A stretch of DNA of 43,411 nucleotides from an uncultured Spirochaetota bacterium (GTDB lineage Bacteria > Spirochaetota > Spirochaetia > Treponematales > Treponemataceae), in NCBI GenBank assembly GCA_944389415.1, contig CALXMF010000017.1:1-43411 (forward strand). Direction: 5' to 3'. The notes beneath the pieces are model-generated. The model saw only the letters and a program-made list of their open reading frames with translations, was not told the DNA's origin and searched no databases. Positions 16,797 through 26,637 of this stretch are shown in pieces (within the stretch, counting starts at the first letter, position 1; every line of letters starts with the position of its first letter). Both the position numbers and the translations under genes were made by a program.

Positions 16797-17927
16797 ATGA
16801 AGCATTATTCAGAGCGAACTGCTCTTGCTGCTCAGATCACTGTTGAGAAAGTCTGTCGAATTCGTCCGCAAGAGCGGGTGCTCATTATTACAAATAAAGA
16901 TTTGTTTCGTCATGACGCAGAAGAAATTGCGTATGCACTAGCTGATGCAGCATGTACTGTGGGTGCTTATGTTGATCTTCTGTATCAATCGGTCAAAACT
17001 TCATTTGATGCCGCTGATGACAATATTTTAAATGCGATAGCAAAGGAGCCTGATGTAATTTTCTCTGTATCTGTATGTAAACTTGGAAAAGATCCGCAGC
17101 ATATTGTATCTCCCTTGAGGAAGGATGGTGTTCTATATGATCATATTTTTGATTATCTGTTATATGGAAAAAAATCAATTCGTGCTGTGTGGATGCCGGG
17201 TATTACAACTGATATTTTTGAACGGGCTGTGGATATCGATTATGATGAATTAGGCAATAGATGTGCTAAACTTTCTCAGATGCTGACAGCTGCTGAGAAA
17301 GTACATATCTCAACGATTCATGGAACAGATATTGTGATTCCAATATACGGCCGTTCTGCTTTTTGTGATAATGGCAGGTTCGATAAGCCTGGGTTAGGAG
17401 GAAATCTTCCTGCAGGGGAAGTATTTATTAGCCCTGTTGTAGGTACCGGAGTCGGTAGTGGTTGTAACGGAACAATTGTATTTGATGGTTCTTTGGGACT
17501 TGAAAATAAAGAGCCTCTAATTCGTAATCCGATTCCGGTAACGGTAGAGGATGGATTTATATCTTTTATTGATAACGAGGTTGAGGGGCTGTATTTAAAG
17601 GAAATAATCGTTGAAGCAGAAAAACGTGCTTATCAGATGGAAAAATCAGGTATGTTTGCTTCTGGTCAAGGTGCAATATATGCTAAGAACGTGCGTAATA
17701 TTGGGGAGTTAGGTATCGGACTGAATCCCAAGGCTCGAATATGCGGAAATATGCTTGAGGATGAGAAAGTTTTTTCTACTTGTCATTTTGCTATTGGTGC
17801 CAATTATGATGGGGATGCGCCTTCTCTTATACATATTGACGGTGTCGTTCGTAACCCGACTATAAATATCATTTCAGATACAGGTGTTAATCATATTATT
17901 ATGAAAAATGGGGTTCTGTTACTTTAG
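16797..17927 (+). CDS. M29-family (thermophilic metalloprotease-type) aminopeptidase
   Basis: 376 aa, ATG at 16797 with AGAGGG upstream. The N-terminal half (RIRPQERVLIITNKDLFRHDAEEIAYALADAA) and C-terminal metal site resemble M29 aminopeptidases. Likely metal ligands are the Glu of LPAGEVFISP (about residue 205), the Glu of IGELGIGLNP (about 301) and the His residues of STCHFAIG and SLIHIDG. The family removes N-terminal residues with two bound metal ions in the cytoplasm. The fold is shared with some ring-cleaving dioxygenases, so exact activity is inferred. Its stop overlaps the stop of the convergent ABC ATPase gene by two bases. Confidence 0.78.
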   Translation: MKHYSERTALAAQITVEKVCRIRPQERVLIITNKDLFRHDAEEIAYALADAACTVGAYVDLLYQSVKTSFDAADDNILNAIAKEPDVIFSVSVCKLGKDPQHIVSPLRKDGVLYDHIFDYLLYGKKSIRAVWMPGITTDIFERAVDIDYDELGNRCAKLSQMLTAAEKVHISTIHGTDIVIPIYGRSAFCDNGRFDKPGLGGNLPAGEVFISPVVGTGVGSGCNGTIVFDGSLGLENKEPLIRNPIPVTVEDGFISFIDNEVEGLYLKEIIVEAEKRAYQMEKSGMFASGQGAIYAKNVRNIGELGIGLNPKARICGNMLEDEKVFSTCHFAIGANYDGDAPSLIHIDGVVRNPTINIISDTGVNHIIMKNGVLLL

Positions 17928-18766
17928 CACCGCAAGGACTCTGCTTCTTCCACGAGATTTTTTCTTGTCAATGTCTCCGCATCTTTTAATAGGGCAAGAG
18001 GAACTCCGTATGCCTTTTCGAGGGCTTCCTGTGTAAGTACTTCGTCAACTGTACCAAGATCTATATTCCTATCTGGATAAAAAAGTAGTACTAGGTCGGC
18101 GAATCGTCGGGTTAGTTCAAGCTCGTGCATTGAAAGATATATAGGAATCTGTTTTGCCGTTGAATATGCCTTAATGTAGGCGAGGGCTTTTTCTTTTTGA
18201 TATTGTTCCATTGCAAACAGAGGTTCATCCATAAAAATACTTCTTGAACCATACAACATTGAAAATGCCAGTAAAACGCGCTGGATTTCTCCTTTTGATA
18301 GGGCCGTCAACTTGTGATTGAGAACAGGCTGTAATTCAAAGATATCTGTAATCTCTGTTTGCAGATTGTTATATGCGTTGCATACTGGCTGTTCGTTACC
18401 TGAGAAAAAACCATTCTTATACACATATGAAAGCAACTGGTAAACAGGTTCTGTACTTTCAAATTCCATATTCTGATAAATAAAAGATGCATATTTATTT
18501 TTGCTTTCTTCAGTAAATTGTACTGTATTTTTGCCGAACAAATGTACTGTCCCGATTTCTGGTAGGAGTCTGCCTGCTGCCAATAGCATGAACGTTGATT
18601 TTCCTGAGGCGTTGGGTCCTATCAGGTTGACAAACCCGGCTGGTAACTCCGCTGTAAAATTATAAAATACTGGTTTTGCCGTGATTTGATTACCGTTTTC
18701 ATCAATATCCCCTGGTATAGCTGGGTATGTGAATTGTACACCATTAAAATTAATAAACGAATTCAT
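17924..18766 (-). CDS. ABC transporter ATP-binding protein (orphan)
   Basis: 280 aa from the ATG at 18766, chosen because AAGGA (complement of 18774-18778) sits seven bases before it. A TTG at 18796 would overlap the upstream gene. Motifs are in the normal order: Walker A GPNASGKST, signature LSKGEIQR, Walker B SIFMDEP and H-loop SMHEL. No permease gene is adjacent; the upstream neighbour is the patatin-barrel protein, whose stop lies ten bases before this start, so the pair is co-transcribed. It may serve a permease elsewhere or act in lipid or envelope trafficking with its neighbour; this is inference only. Confidence 0.85.
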   Translation of the reverse strand: MNSFINFNGVQFTYPAIPGDIDENGNQITAKPVFYNFTAELPAGFVNLIGPNASGKSTFMLLAAGRLLPEIGTVHLFGKNTVQFTEESKNKYASFIYQNMEFESTEPVYQLLSYVYKNGFFSGNEQPVCNAYNNLQTEITDIFELQPVLNHKLTALSKGEIQRVLLAFSMLYGSRSIFMDEPLFAMEQYQKEKALAYIKAYSTAKQIPIYLSMHELELTRRFADLVLLFYPDRNIDLGTVDEVLTQEALEKAYGVPLALLKDAETLTRKNLVEEAESLRC

Positions 18767-18776
18767 ATTCATATCC

Positions 18777-21194
18777 TTATAATCTGATATTTCCAATATC
18801 TAATGAGATAAATGGGGCGATTGTATTTTGAAACGTACCTGCACCAAAGCGGATTAAAATTCCAAAGTTTCTCGTGATACGCAGGCCAGTGTTAAATGCG
18901 CCATACCAATCCCAGTGTTTTACATTAAAGTCCGTATATTTCATAAGCACATCACCAAAGCCACCTGATAGTGCTAGAAAGAGCTGTCCGCCGAGGATAG
19001 TAAGCTGCTGCCACGGCAGAAACTGAATACCAAATGAATAGGCCATTTTATGGATACCGTATGCCTGTTTACCTGTCATTTGTGGGAAAAAAATCCTATC
19101 CTGATAATGATAACCGAAAACAGGAATCGCTGTTGGTATGTGCGGTAACAGTTCAAGCGGTTCTGTTCCCACAAAACCATTCAAAATTATACTGAATCGT
19201 CTGCCAATAGGGATAATACCACGGGCGTCTGCTTCACAAGTGAGTAACGCAATGGGAGCGTTACTTTCTGTAATGGGGAAAATTCCTGTTGCTTTTATTG
19301 ATGCATATACTCCCTTTGTTGGAAATGTATATGCATCAAGTGTATCAAACACATATCCGCCTGTAATTGGCGCTGCAACTGTAAGTTGGTTGGGGTATTT
19401 TGCTATATATGGAGATAGGTTTTCAGTCAGTGCTAGACTGGTGTCGAACCATTTGATTGCACCGCCGTAGAATAAATGATGTTGTGGCGTAAAACGTACT
19501 CCGCCGATTACTATGCCTTCTGCTGAGGTAATTGAATATGTTTCTGTCTGATCTAAATTCTTAAAACCTCGCAGGATAAAGTTTTGTTCTGTATTGAATG
19601 ACGCAGATGCTTGTATATATGCTTTGGTACTTAAATGTTGAAGATATAATATTTCTGCGGAGAGATTATTCAAAATATTAGCATTAATTGATACAAGTGA
19701 ACCAGGCCCTGTAATGTTTCTAAACTGAATATCTGCAGATAGCCCAAACTTACTGCTTGAGGTATTTGTTAATGTTCCTTGATAATGTATACCAAGCAGT
19801 ATGTTTATTGTGTTGTGCTTTACTTGATGTAGGTGCAGATCTATGATATTCTTTGCATAACGTGTATCTATACGCGATATGACAAACAGATAATGACCTG
19901 TTCTGTATATTTCATCTATTAAATATCCAATTCGTTCTGGTGTGAGCGGTAAATTTGCTATTTTATTAAAGACCGTTCGTATGTATGCAATATCCTCACT
20001 GGCAGCACCAGTAATATGAATATCCTGTGCTGCTAACAAAGGTAGTTCATCATATATACTGACTCTATCTGGCTCTAACGGATCGTCCGCAATATGTACA
20101 AAGCGATAGTTTTCTTTATTATTTATATTCTGGTCTTCTTCAGCTTGTAGTATTTTATTGTTTTCAGGTGATGATAAAACGTCTTGTGGGTATATTTTTG
20201 CACGCAATTCAAGCAGTTGTTGTCGGTATCGTTTTGCTTCACTTTTTCCTTTATCATAGATTTCCTGAGAACGATTGTAATCAAGCGTTGTAAACATTGA
20301 AACATCAGGATATAGTACAAGATCCGCATATTCGTACTGCGGTGTATTAATTGCTCGTTGATAGATACTAAATACTTGACTTAATGCTACGAGTGGATTT
20401 GAATCAAGGTCCTCTGGATTAGAAATGATTGGATCTGATATTTCAACGGCAATGATGATATCATATCCCATATCCTTTGCCGCTTTTATGGGGAGATTAT
20501 TTCTCACTGTACCATCCATATAATAATTTCCATCGATGATGAATGGTTCAAAAACAGCTGGCAAGCTTATACTGGCACGAATTGCTTCTGCAAGATCTCC
20601 ACTACTAAGAATTTTAAGATCTCCTGTATACATATCGACAGTTGCTGCACGGAAAGGAATTGGCAAACTGTCAAAATCAATGTAAGAAGGAATACGTACT
20701 GTAAGCTGCTTAAACAATTTATATGCATTTTCTCCGGTTGATATGCCCTGCCCCATGTCTAATGAAAGATTCTTACCTATACCGAATGAGAGCGGTGTTG
20801 AAAACAGACTTCTGTCTCCAAGGTCTTTTTCTGAATCGGAAACAGGAGAATCTGAAAATATTTTTGTCCAGTCCTGATCAAGCAGAGCTTCTTTGATTTC
20901 TCTTGGGGAATAACCTGCACAGTATAAACCTCCTGCAATTGCACCTGCACTATTTCCAACAATCATATCGATAGGGATGTCAAGTTCTTCAAGAAGTTCA
21001 AGTACTCCAATATGAGCAAACCCTTTAGCTCCGCCGCCAGAAAGTACTAAGGCAACTGACGGACGGTTTTTAGGCATATTATCGGGTGGAATGGCGATAT
21101 CATCTGTGATAGAAAATGTAGGCAGAGTTATCATTAATAGGCAACAGATGGTTATGTATATTTTACTAGTATATATGAAAAAACCGCTGTGCAT
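18777..21194 (-). CDS. patatin-like phospholipase fused to POTRA and Omp85-like outer-membrane barrel
   Basis: 805 aa. A signal peptide (about residues 1-28) is followed by a patatin domain (about 45-320) with the oxyanion motif GGGAKGFAH, nucleophile elbow GNSAG and catalytic aspartate in MDGTVRNN. Around residues 385-460 is one POTRA-like repeat (IHITGAASEDIAYIRTVFNK...LPLTPERIGYLIDEIYRTGHY), and the rest is beta-strand rich, ending in a barrel-like C-terminus (APFISLDIGNIRL). This is the PlpD-type layout (type Vd secretion) in which the barrel carries the lipase to or across the outer membrane. Unlike classical PlpD, which has a 16-strand barrel, the exact strand count here was not established. 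Co-transcribed with an ABC ATPase. Confidence 0.9.
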   Translation of the reverse strand: MHSGFFIYTSKIYITICCLLMITLPTFSITDDIAIPPDNMPKNRPSVALVLSGGGAKGFAHIGVLELLEELDIPIDMIVGNSAGAIAGGLYCAGYSPREIKEALLDQDWTKIFSDSPVSDSEKDLGDRSLFSTPLSFGIGKNLSLDMGQGISTGENAYKLFKQLTVRIPSYIDFDSLPIPFRAATVDMYTGDLKILSSGDLAEAIRASISLPAVFEPFIIDGNYYMDGTVRNNLPIKAAKDMGYDIIIAVEISDPIISNPEDLDSNPLVALSQVFSIYQRAINTPQYEYADLVLYPDVSMFTTLDYNRSQEIYDKGKSEAKRYRQQLLELRAKIYPQDVLSSPENNKILQAEEDQNINNKENYRFVHIADDPLEPDRVSIYDELPLLAAQDIHITGAASEDIAYIRTVFNKIANLPLTPERIGYLIDEIYRTGHYLFVISRIDTRYAKNIIDLHLHQVKHNTINILLGIHYQGTLTNTSSSKFGLSADIQFRNITGPGSLVSINANILNNLSAEILYLQHLSTKAYIQASASFNTEQNFILRGFKNLDQTETYSITSAEGIVIGGVRFTPQHHLFYGGAIKWFDTSLALTENLSPYIAKYPNQLTVAAPITGGYVFDTLDAYTFPTKGVYASIKATGIFPITESNAPIALLTCEADARGIIPIGRRFSIILNGFVGTEPLELLPHIPTAIPVFGYHYQDRIFFPQMTGKQAYGIHKMAYSFGIQFLPWQQLTILGGQLFLALSGGFGDVLMKYTDFNVKHWDWYGAFNTGLRITRNFGILIRFGAGTFQNTIAPFISLDIGNIRL

Positions 21195-21370
21195 ATGATA
21201 TTATTAATACCAGACTTTAGCGAGAATGTAAATATTATGCCTGCTGAAAGATCTTGGGTACCGTTATACTATAAAAAATATGTGAGACTTATGTGAAAAG
21301 ATTTTTGATACAAACTGATATCTAGTGTTACTTTCTATATTATGATACATTGTATGCATGGGAGGTTCAT

Positions 21371-22687
21371 ATGCAATTCCATAGCACACGAAATCCAAAC
21401 GTAACTGTTTCTTTTGCACATGCGGTACTTGATTGTATGGCGTCTGACGGTGGTTTGTATGTACCGGCTTATGAGGAGAATTTACGGCCGTGGATTTTGT
21501 ACATGAATAGTGGTACAACATTTGCATCTCTTGCGGGGGCTCTTACTTCAGCTCTAATAAAAGAAGAATTTAGTCCTATTATCTCAGAAGCGATTGCAAC
21601 AAGAGCCTTTCCGTTTAGTCCCGAAATTCGTCAGCTTGATGATTCGTTATATGCACTTGAGTTATTTCATGGACCAACTGGTTCTCATAAGGATTTTGGT
21701 GTATCATACCTTGCATCCTGTCTTGAGCATATCCTGCTAATGCAAAACAGAAGAGCTATTGTGTTTGCTATATCGGATGGTGGTATTGCGCCATCGGTAG
21801 TATATGCGTTGCGGAATGCTAAACATTTGAAAGCGGTAATTTTGTTTCCAGAAGGTCAGTCCTACGGTTTTACAGCTGAGGATTGTATCTGGAATGGAGG
21901 AAATATTTATCCTGTTGAAGTTGCTGGTACTACTTCTGATTGTCATGCAATTACCAAAGAATTATTTGCACATCGTGATATAATTGAAAAGTATAACATT
22001 ACACTGGCTAATACTGCAAATATTGGACGTTTGCTTCCGCAGGCCTTTTTTTATACATTTGCGTTTTCTCGCTTGAAAGAACAGGTATACGGTGATATTT
22101 ATTATGCACTTGCGGCTGGTAATTATAGTAATCTTGTTGCCGGTCTGTACAGTTGGAAGTTTTCTTTGCCGGTCAATGGTTTTATTACAGATTCAACTCC
22201 AGCACTTGGTGTGGATGCTTCCGGAAAATGTCAGATGCTAGATTCTTTTGTTCCTGTTGAAAAACGTTATGCTGCTGATCCGGGTAGTCCTTCGAATCTG
22301 GAACGGCTTGAGGAAGTTTTTTTAACTATGCCTGCTGTAATGCGTGGGCTTGTGTATCCGTCAAAAATTACAGATAAAGACCGCGAATCAGCCTGTAAAA
22401 ATTTATTTATGAAGTATGGTCTATTTGCGGATCCTGCAACATCAGGTGCATATGCGTCCGCTATAAAACGAGCAGAAATGATTCGCGCTGATGATGGTGC
22501 TGTCGTGCTTGTTATGCGAGATCACCCCGCCTTTGAGGCGGAACGTATTAGGCAGTGGTGTGGTGAAGCACCATCAATGCCGGAAGTAATTTCTGCTATG
22601 CATATGTACCATCCTGCTTGCAAACAGATCCTTACTGGTGGTTTGCCGGAGCTGGAACAAGTGTTGGCGGAAGTATCGCGCGAATAA
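21371..22687 (+). CDS. thrC: threonine synthase-like PLP enzyme
   Basis: 438 aa from the ATG at 21371, which has GGGAGG at 21360-21365, five bases upstream. The N-terminus (FHSTRNPNVTVSFAHAVLDCMASDGGLYVP) and the PLP-lysine region (ELFHGPTGSHKDFGVSYL, lysine near residue 107) match the fold II threonine synthase family, as do LANTANIGRLLPQAFFYTFAF and AAGNYSNLVAGLY. The loop that in most members reads TSGDTGSA is here AISDGGIAPS, and GNFGN is GNYSN. It may still make threonine from O-phosphohomoserine, but the altered phosphate loop leaves the reaction uncertain. A bidirectional terminator follows. Confidence 0.8.
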   Translation: MQFHSTRNPNVTVSFAHAVLDCMASDGGLYVPAYEENLRPWILYMNSGTTFASLAGALTSALIKEEFSPIISEAIATRAFPFSPEIRQLDDSLYALELFHGPTGSHKDFGVSYLASCLEHILLMQNRRAIVFAISDGGIAPSVVYALRNAKHLKAVILFPEGQSYGFTAEDCIWNGGNIYPVEVAGTTSDCHAITKELFAHRDIIEKYNITLANTANIGRLLPQAFFYTFAFSRLKEQVYGDIYYALAAGNYSNLVAGLYSWKFSLPVNGFITDSTPALGVDASGKCQMLDSFVPVEKRYAADPGSPSNLERLEEVFLTMPAVMRGLVYPSKITDKDRESACKNLFMKYGLFADPATSGAYASAIKRAEMIRADDGAVVLVMRDHPAFEAERIRQWCGEAPSMPEVISAMHMYHPACKQILTGGLPELEQVLAEVSRE

Positions 22688-22721
22688 TACCATTCCTGTT
22701 CCTCTTTATTTCGTATTCGCT

Positions 22722-22769
22722 AATAAAATACCCACACAGTTCTGGTTTGAGCTGTGTGGGTATTTTATT
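22722..22769 (+). terminator. bidirectional terminator between thrC and the GH13-related gene
   Basis: An 18-bp perfect stem: arm 22722-22739 (AATAAAATACCCACACAG) pairs with 22752-22769. A/T-rich flanks give a T-run on both strands, fitting the convergent genes on either side. Confidence 0.9.
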
Positions 22770-22790
22770 TGTCAATAAGAGGAATATGGA

Positions 22791-25700
22791 CTAATCCGTA
22801 TCACCTGCTTTTTGTTTAGATATTTTTGTTCTTGCCGTTTTAGCTTTTTTTTCTGGTTTCTGCGTTAATACAGCCTCTGCAAGCCGCTTTTTTTTGTGTT
22901 GCGGAGTTTCTAGTAGGTCAAGAAAATGTTGGGCTTTATACTCTGATTGTTCCTGTTTTTGTAGTAGTAACAAATTTGCAGTAGCAAGCACCGTCATACT
23001 GGGACTTTTGTCTGCAAATACAGCTTGCGCCAGCAGGAGGAACCACAGTGTATTTTCCATCTGTTCCTTATTGAACCAAAGAATTTCGTTGTACATATTT
23101 GTTCCCAGAAGGGACGGTGCGCTTTGGTCGTGAATAATACTGTCTAATATTTCATATAAACTATCCTGTAATTTCTTTCCCGCAAGTTCTCGGTTACAGA
23201 ATTGAATCATCTGATGCAGTGTTCGGACTGATTGATACACAGAACGATCCATTCCATTAGGAATAATTTCATCAAGCAGTTGAATGAGTTTATAGTCAAG
23301 TCCCCAGAGTTTTATCAGAGCGCAAACATCTTTTTCTTTTACAGTAGAACCGATAATATCTTTTAATGAATAGGAAAGCGCATAACCTGAAAGAATCTCA
23401 GCACAGAGTGGGCGAGAGACAATCTGTGTATACAGTTGTCGTATGAATGTATCGGAAATGCTTTCCTTTTCATTTGATTCTCTGTTCTGTAATTTCTTAC
23501 CCTTTGTTACGATTTTCACAATACGGTTTATTCGCTCCTCAAATTTTTCCCATGCGGTTTCAGATGGAATATGTGTACCGGCCTTGTTCATATTAACTAC
23601 GGTATCTGCCCCATAATTCCCTTCTAAAAATGTTGTCAGAGTATTAAAGAATACTATTCCTTCTCTCTTACAGTTCTCAAGAATATCTTTCAGTTTTGGT
23701 GCCTTAAGTTTCTGCTGTTTCAACTGCGAGTCAGGCATAAAGAATAGATGCAGTTTCTTGAAAAATCCTGTTTCTGCGAATGCGATAAGAGATGCATAGA
23801 GTTCTTTTAGGAAAATTTCTCGCAGGGCGACTTCAATATCTGGTACACCGCGTCCTGCAAGTGTGTCGCAGAGTGTGCGATATTTACCTGTTTGATCATC
23901 TGTAACTTCGGTGATATTCATCAGAACCTGATATTCGAATCCATTTAGTGCTATGAAGAGTCCTTGCTCACAAATAGCTTTACTCTGTCTGATATACCAC
24001 AAACCGCTATGTTGTTCTCTGAAAATGCAGAATTTGTTTTCGTGTGGATGCAGGCTAAACGCTTCTCCAATTGTACGGGTAACAAGCTGTATATCCTTTT
24101 CATCTTTGCCGGTTTTAACTGCGTAGGGACAGGATTGGCGAATCCATCCACTTGCCTGCTGATACACATTGTTATAGAACACGGCAGCTCGTTCATCTCC
24201 GTAGCTGTTTGTGTAAGCGAAAACATTTTCGTTTACAGTTCCATTGTTCCACACATCATAGAAGAGGAAATTTTCAATTTCTGCAAACAAATATCGTTTC
24301 TTCATCAAGGGGAAGATATCCCGTTTGTGCCGTTCCAGCAGTTCCTGGTCTGGTGTTTCGTTCCAGTAGGCTTTAGTGAATTCCATGCCATATTTCTCGG
24401 TAAAACCCTCAAGCTGTCCATGTCCAAACATAGGCAACCCTGGCATTGTTACCATCATAGTACAGACACCGAAATATTTGTCTCCCTTACCGAATTGCGC
24501 GACAGCTGTTTCTTCGTCCGGATTGTTCATAAAATTAACAAATCGCTTCAGTACCTGCGGATCAAATTCGATAGTATTTTTGACCGTTGACCGATATTTG
24601 TAGTTTTCTTCTTTTTTCAGCATATTCATGAATGCGCTGTTATATACGCGATGCATACCCAAAGTCCGGACGAAATAGCCTTCCATCATCCAGAATGCTT
24701 CTGCAAGCAGTAGGGTATCTGGTAATTCCTGTGCACATCGGTCTACTACTTCGCGCCAGAATTCATTTGGAATGCGTTCATTAAATTCCTTTGCAGATAT
24801 AGCGTGTTCTGATCGGCTTGCGATATCTCCTCCATGTCCCGGTTCCGGATACCATAGTCGTCTAATATGTTTCTTTGCGAGTACCATTGCTGCATCAAAT
24901 CGTATAATCGGGAAATTCCGTGCAACGTGTAGTATTTCCTGAATAACAGCTTCTCGTGCTTCAGGATTCAGAAAGTCTATCTGTGCGGTATCGTTCCACG
25001 GCATTCCGGTCCCGTCATTTCCGTGATAGATGTATCTTGTGTCTCCTGTTTGATTGTCTACCCGTTTAAATACAACAGCGCAGTCGGTTTTTGAGTAATA
25101 ACGGTCTTCCAGATAAACACTGACACGACCATCAAGCGACAGATTTTCTCCATTAAATGAGTATCCTGGGAATGGACAATCTCTTGATTGGATAAAACGG
25201 TCTGGATGTTCAACAACCCATTTTGAATCCATTCCTGTATGATTGGGAACCATATCGGATGCCAATCTAATACCGCGGTACCATAACCGACGTCGTAGAT
25301 TATCTAAAGCATCCCAGCCTCCAAGATCGTGTGCGATATCATAATCATACAGGCTATATGCACTTGCTGCAGCTTCAGGATTACCGCATATTTGCTTAAT
25401 ACGTTTACTCGCATAAGATCGTTCCCAGAGTCCAATGAGCCATAGCCCAGTAAATCCCTCCTGTGCTAGAGTATCAAGTTCTTCATCAGGAATCTGATCC
25501 AAGCGCGTGATTGGGCGGTTGTATTTTTTTGAAAGCTGATCAAGCCAGACAAGTACTGTTTTAGCCATAAGTACAACACGAGGCATCCATTCTCTATCAG
25601 GACTAAACCGCTCATATTCTTTCATTAAAGAATCATAATTATATGGATCCATTGGTGGTGGCCCGCCGAAATGCGGACTCCATCCAGGCTTTTCCTCTTC

Positions 25701-26522
25701 TGAAATCAAATCCATTCCTGAGAGCAGGCGCATAAGCCATTCTCCAAGAAGATCTGCCCAATGAGATCTAATATAATCAAGTTGGCCTTTTAAACTATTG
25801 GGACTAAAGACAACTGGCTCCCGTAACATTGTGATAAGATCTGTTCTATAGGGACCAAAAGATGGTTGCCGGGTAAAAAAACTCTGAATATATTTCCACG
25901 CTTGTATGTATGCTGGATTTTTTGCTAGTTTAGTATCAGAAAACAGTATAAGGAATGGTTTGAAAGCGGGATTCTCATTTGCCAAATGTAATAGTATTAT
26001 TTCTTCGAGAGTTGCTACTTTATTAGATCTTGTCGTATTTGTAGCGGTGTCAATGGCATTATTCGCAAGATAATGCTCTATACTGATTTCTCCACGATAT
26101 ACGGCACTTGGCGGGAACTCCTGGCTAAATTCAAGCAGTAAGTTATGTACTGTATCTTTGCCCATTTCCGCTTCAAGTTCAGTAAGCAATTGATTAAATG
26201 CTTCTGGGTTTTCTCTTTTTCGGTATAGACCACAAACATAGTGGAATATTTCATCAATTAGACCCATTGCATTGAGCTGGCCTGCTTTTATTGTCTGTTC
26301 CGGATGAATGACAGGATCGATGATAATATCATTTATTTTTTTTGCAAACAATCGAACATTTTTGAAATTTGCCAGAATCACGTTGCCTGTTGAGGCAAAA
26401 AGATTTCCGTCAAATTTACATTTATCTCTGACTTTTTTTGAAACATGGAATTCATTCAATGATGCTGTATCATATTTCGTGTGTTTTCCGGTATATAATA
26501 CATAGTCGAATGCTTCTTTCAT
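22791..26522 (-). CDS. large GH13-related alpha-amylase-family protein, cytoplasmic
   Basis: 1243 aa with no signal peptide. About 340 N-terminal residues of unknown fold precede a GH13 barrel (about 345-800). Barrel regions: region I ASDMVPNH, region II IRFDAAMVLAKKH (nucleophile Asp), region III TLLLAEAF (acid/base Glu), and region IV read as NNPDEE, where the third catalytic Asp is kept but the usual preceding His is Pro. A mostly helical C-terminal region of about 430 residues ends in a Lys-rich tail. AAGGAG precedes the ATG. It lies 115 bp after malQ in the same direction, pointing to glycogen or maltodextrin metabolism. Whether it hydrolyses or transfers glucans is unknown. Confidence 0.82.
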   Translation of the reverse strand: MKEAFDYVLYTGKHTKYDTASLNEFHVSKKVRDKCKFDGNLFASTGNVILANFKNVRLFAKKINDIIIDPVIHPEQTIKAGQLNAMGLIDEIFHYVCGLYRKRENPEAFNQLLTELEAEMGKDTVHNLLLEFSQEFPPSAVYRGEISIEHYLANNAIDTATNTTRSNKVATLEEIILLHLANENPAFKPFLILFSDTKLAKNPAYIQAWKYIQSFFTRQPSFGPYRTDLITMLREPVVFSPNSLKGQLDYIRSHWADLLGEWLMRLLSGMDLISEEEKPGWSPHFGGPPPMDPYNYDSLMKEYERFSPDREWMPRVVLMAKTVLVWLDQLSKKYNRPITRLDQIPDEELDTLAQEGFTGLWLIGLWERSYASKRIKQICGNPEAAASAYSLYDYDIAHDLGGWDALDNLRRRLWYRGIRLASDMVPNHTGMDSKWVVEHPDRFIQSRDCPFPGYSFNGENLSLDGRVSVYLEDRYYSKTDCAVVFKRVDNQTGDTRYIYHGNDGTGMPWNDTAQIDFLNPEAREAVIQEILHVARNFPIIRFDAAMVLAKKHIRRLWYPEPGHGGDIASRSEHAISAKEFNERIPNEFWREVVDRCAQELPDTLLLAEAFWMMEGYFVRTLGMHRVYNSAFMNMLKKEENYKYRSTVKNTIEFDPQVLKRFVNFMNNPDEETAVAQFGKGDKYFGVCTMMVTMPGLPMFGHGQLEGFTEKYGMEFTKAYWNETPDQELLERHKRDIFPLMKKRYLFAEIENFLFYDVWNNGTVNENVFAYTNSYGDERAAVFYNNVYQQASGWIRQSCPYAVKTGKDEKDIQLVTRTIGEAFSLHPHENKFCIFREQHSGLWYIRQSKAICEQGLFIALNGFEYQVLMNITEVTDDQTGKYRTLCDTLAGRGVPDIEVALREIFLKELYASLIAFAETGFFKKLHLFFMPDSQLKQQKLKAPKLKDILENCKREGIVFFNTLTTFLEGNYGADTVVNMNKAGTHIPSETAWEKFEERINRIVKIVTKGKKLQNRESNEKESISDTFIRQLYTQIVSRPLCAEILSGYALSYSLKDIIGSTVKEKDVCALIKLWGLDYKLIQLLDEIIPNGMDRSVYQSVRTLHQMIQFCNRELAGKKLQDSLYEILDSIIHDQSAPSLLGTNMYNEILWFNKEQMENTLWFLLLAQAVFADKSPSMTVLATANLLLLQKQEQSEYKAQHFLDLLETPQHKKKRLAEAVLTQKPEKKAKTARTKISKQKAGDTD

Positions 26523-26637
26523 AACAGCTCCTTGTATAACACTCCTACGATAAGCAACTGCAGTTCATGTGAGAAATATTTTTGTATGCTGCAGTTAATA
26601 TATTCATTATAAACCTATATGCTGTATTTTGGTAGAT

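Noticed and set aside
23964-24590. 208-codon plus-strand frame inside the GH13-related gene
   Set aside because: Antisense to the catalytic barrel, and its composition mirrors the codons of the real gene; no start signal is present.
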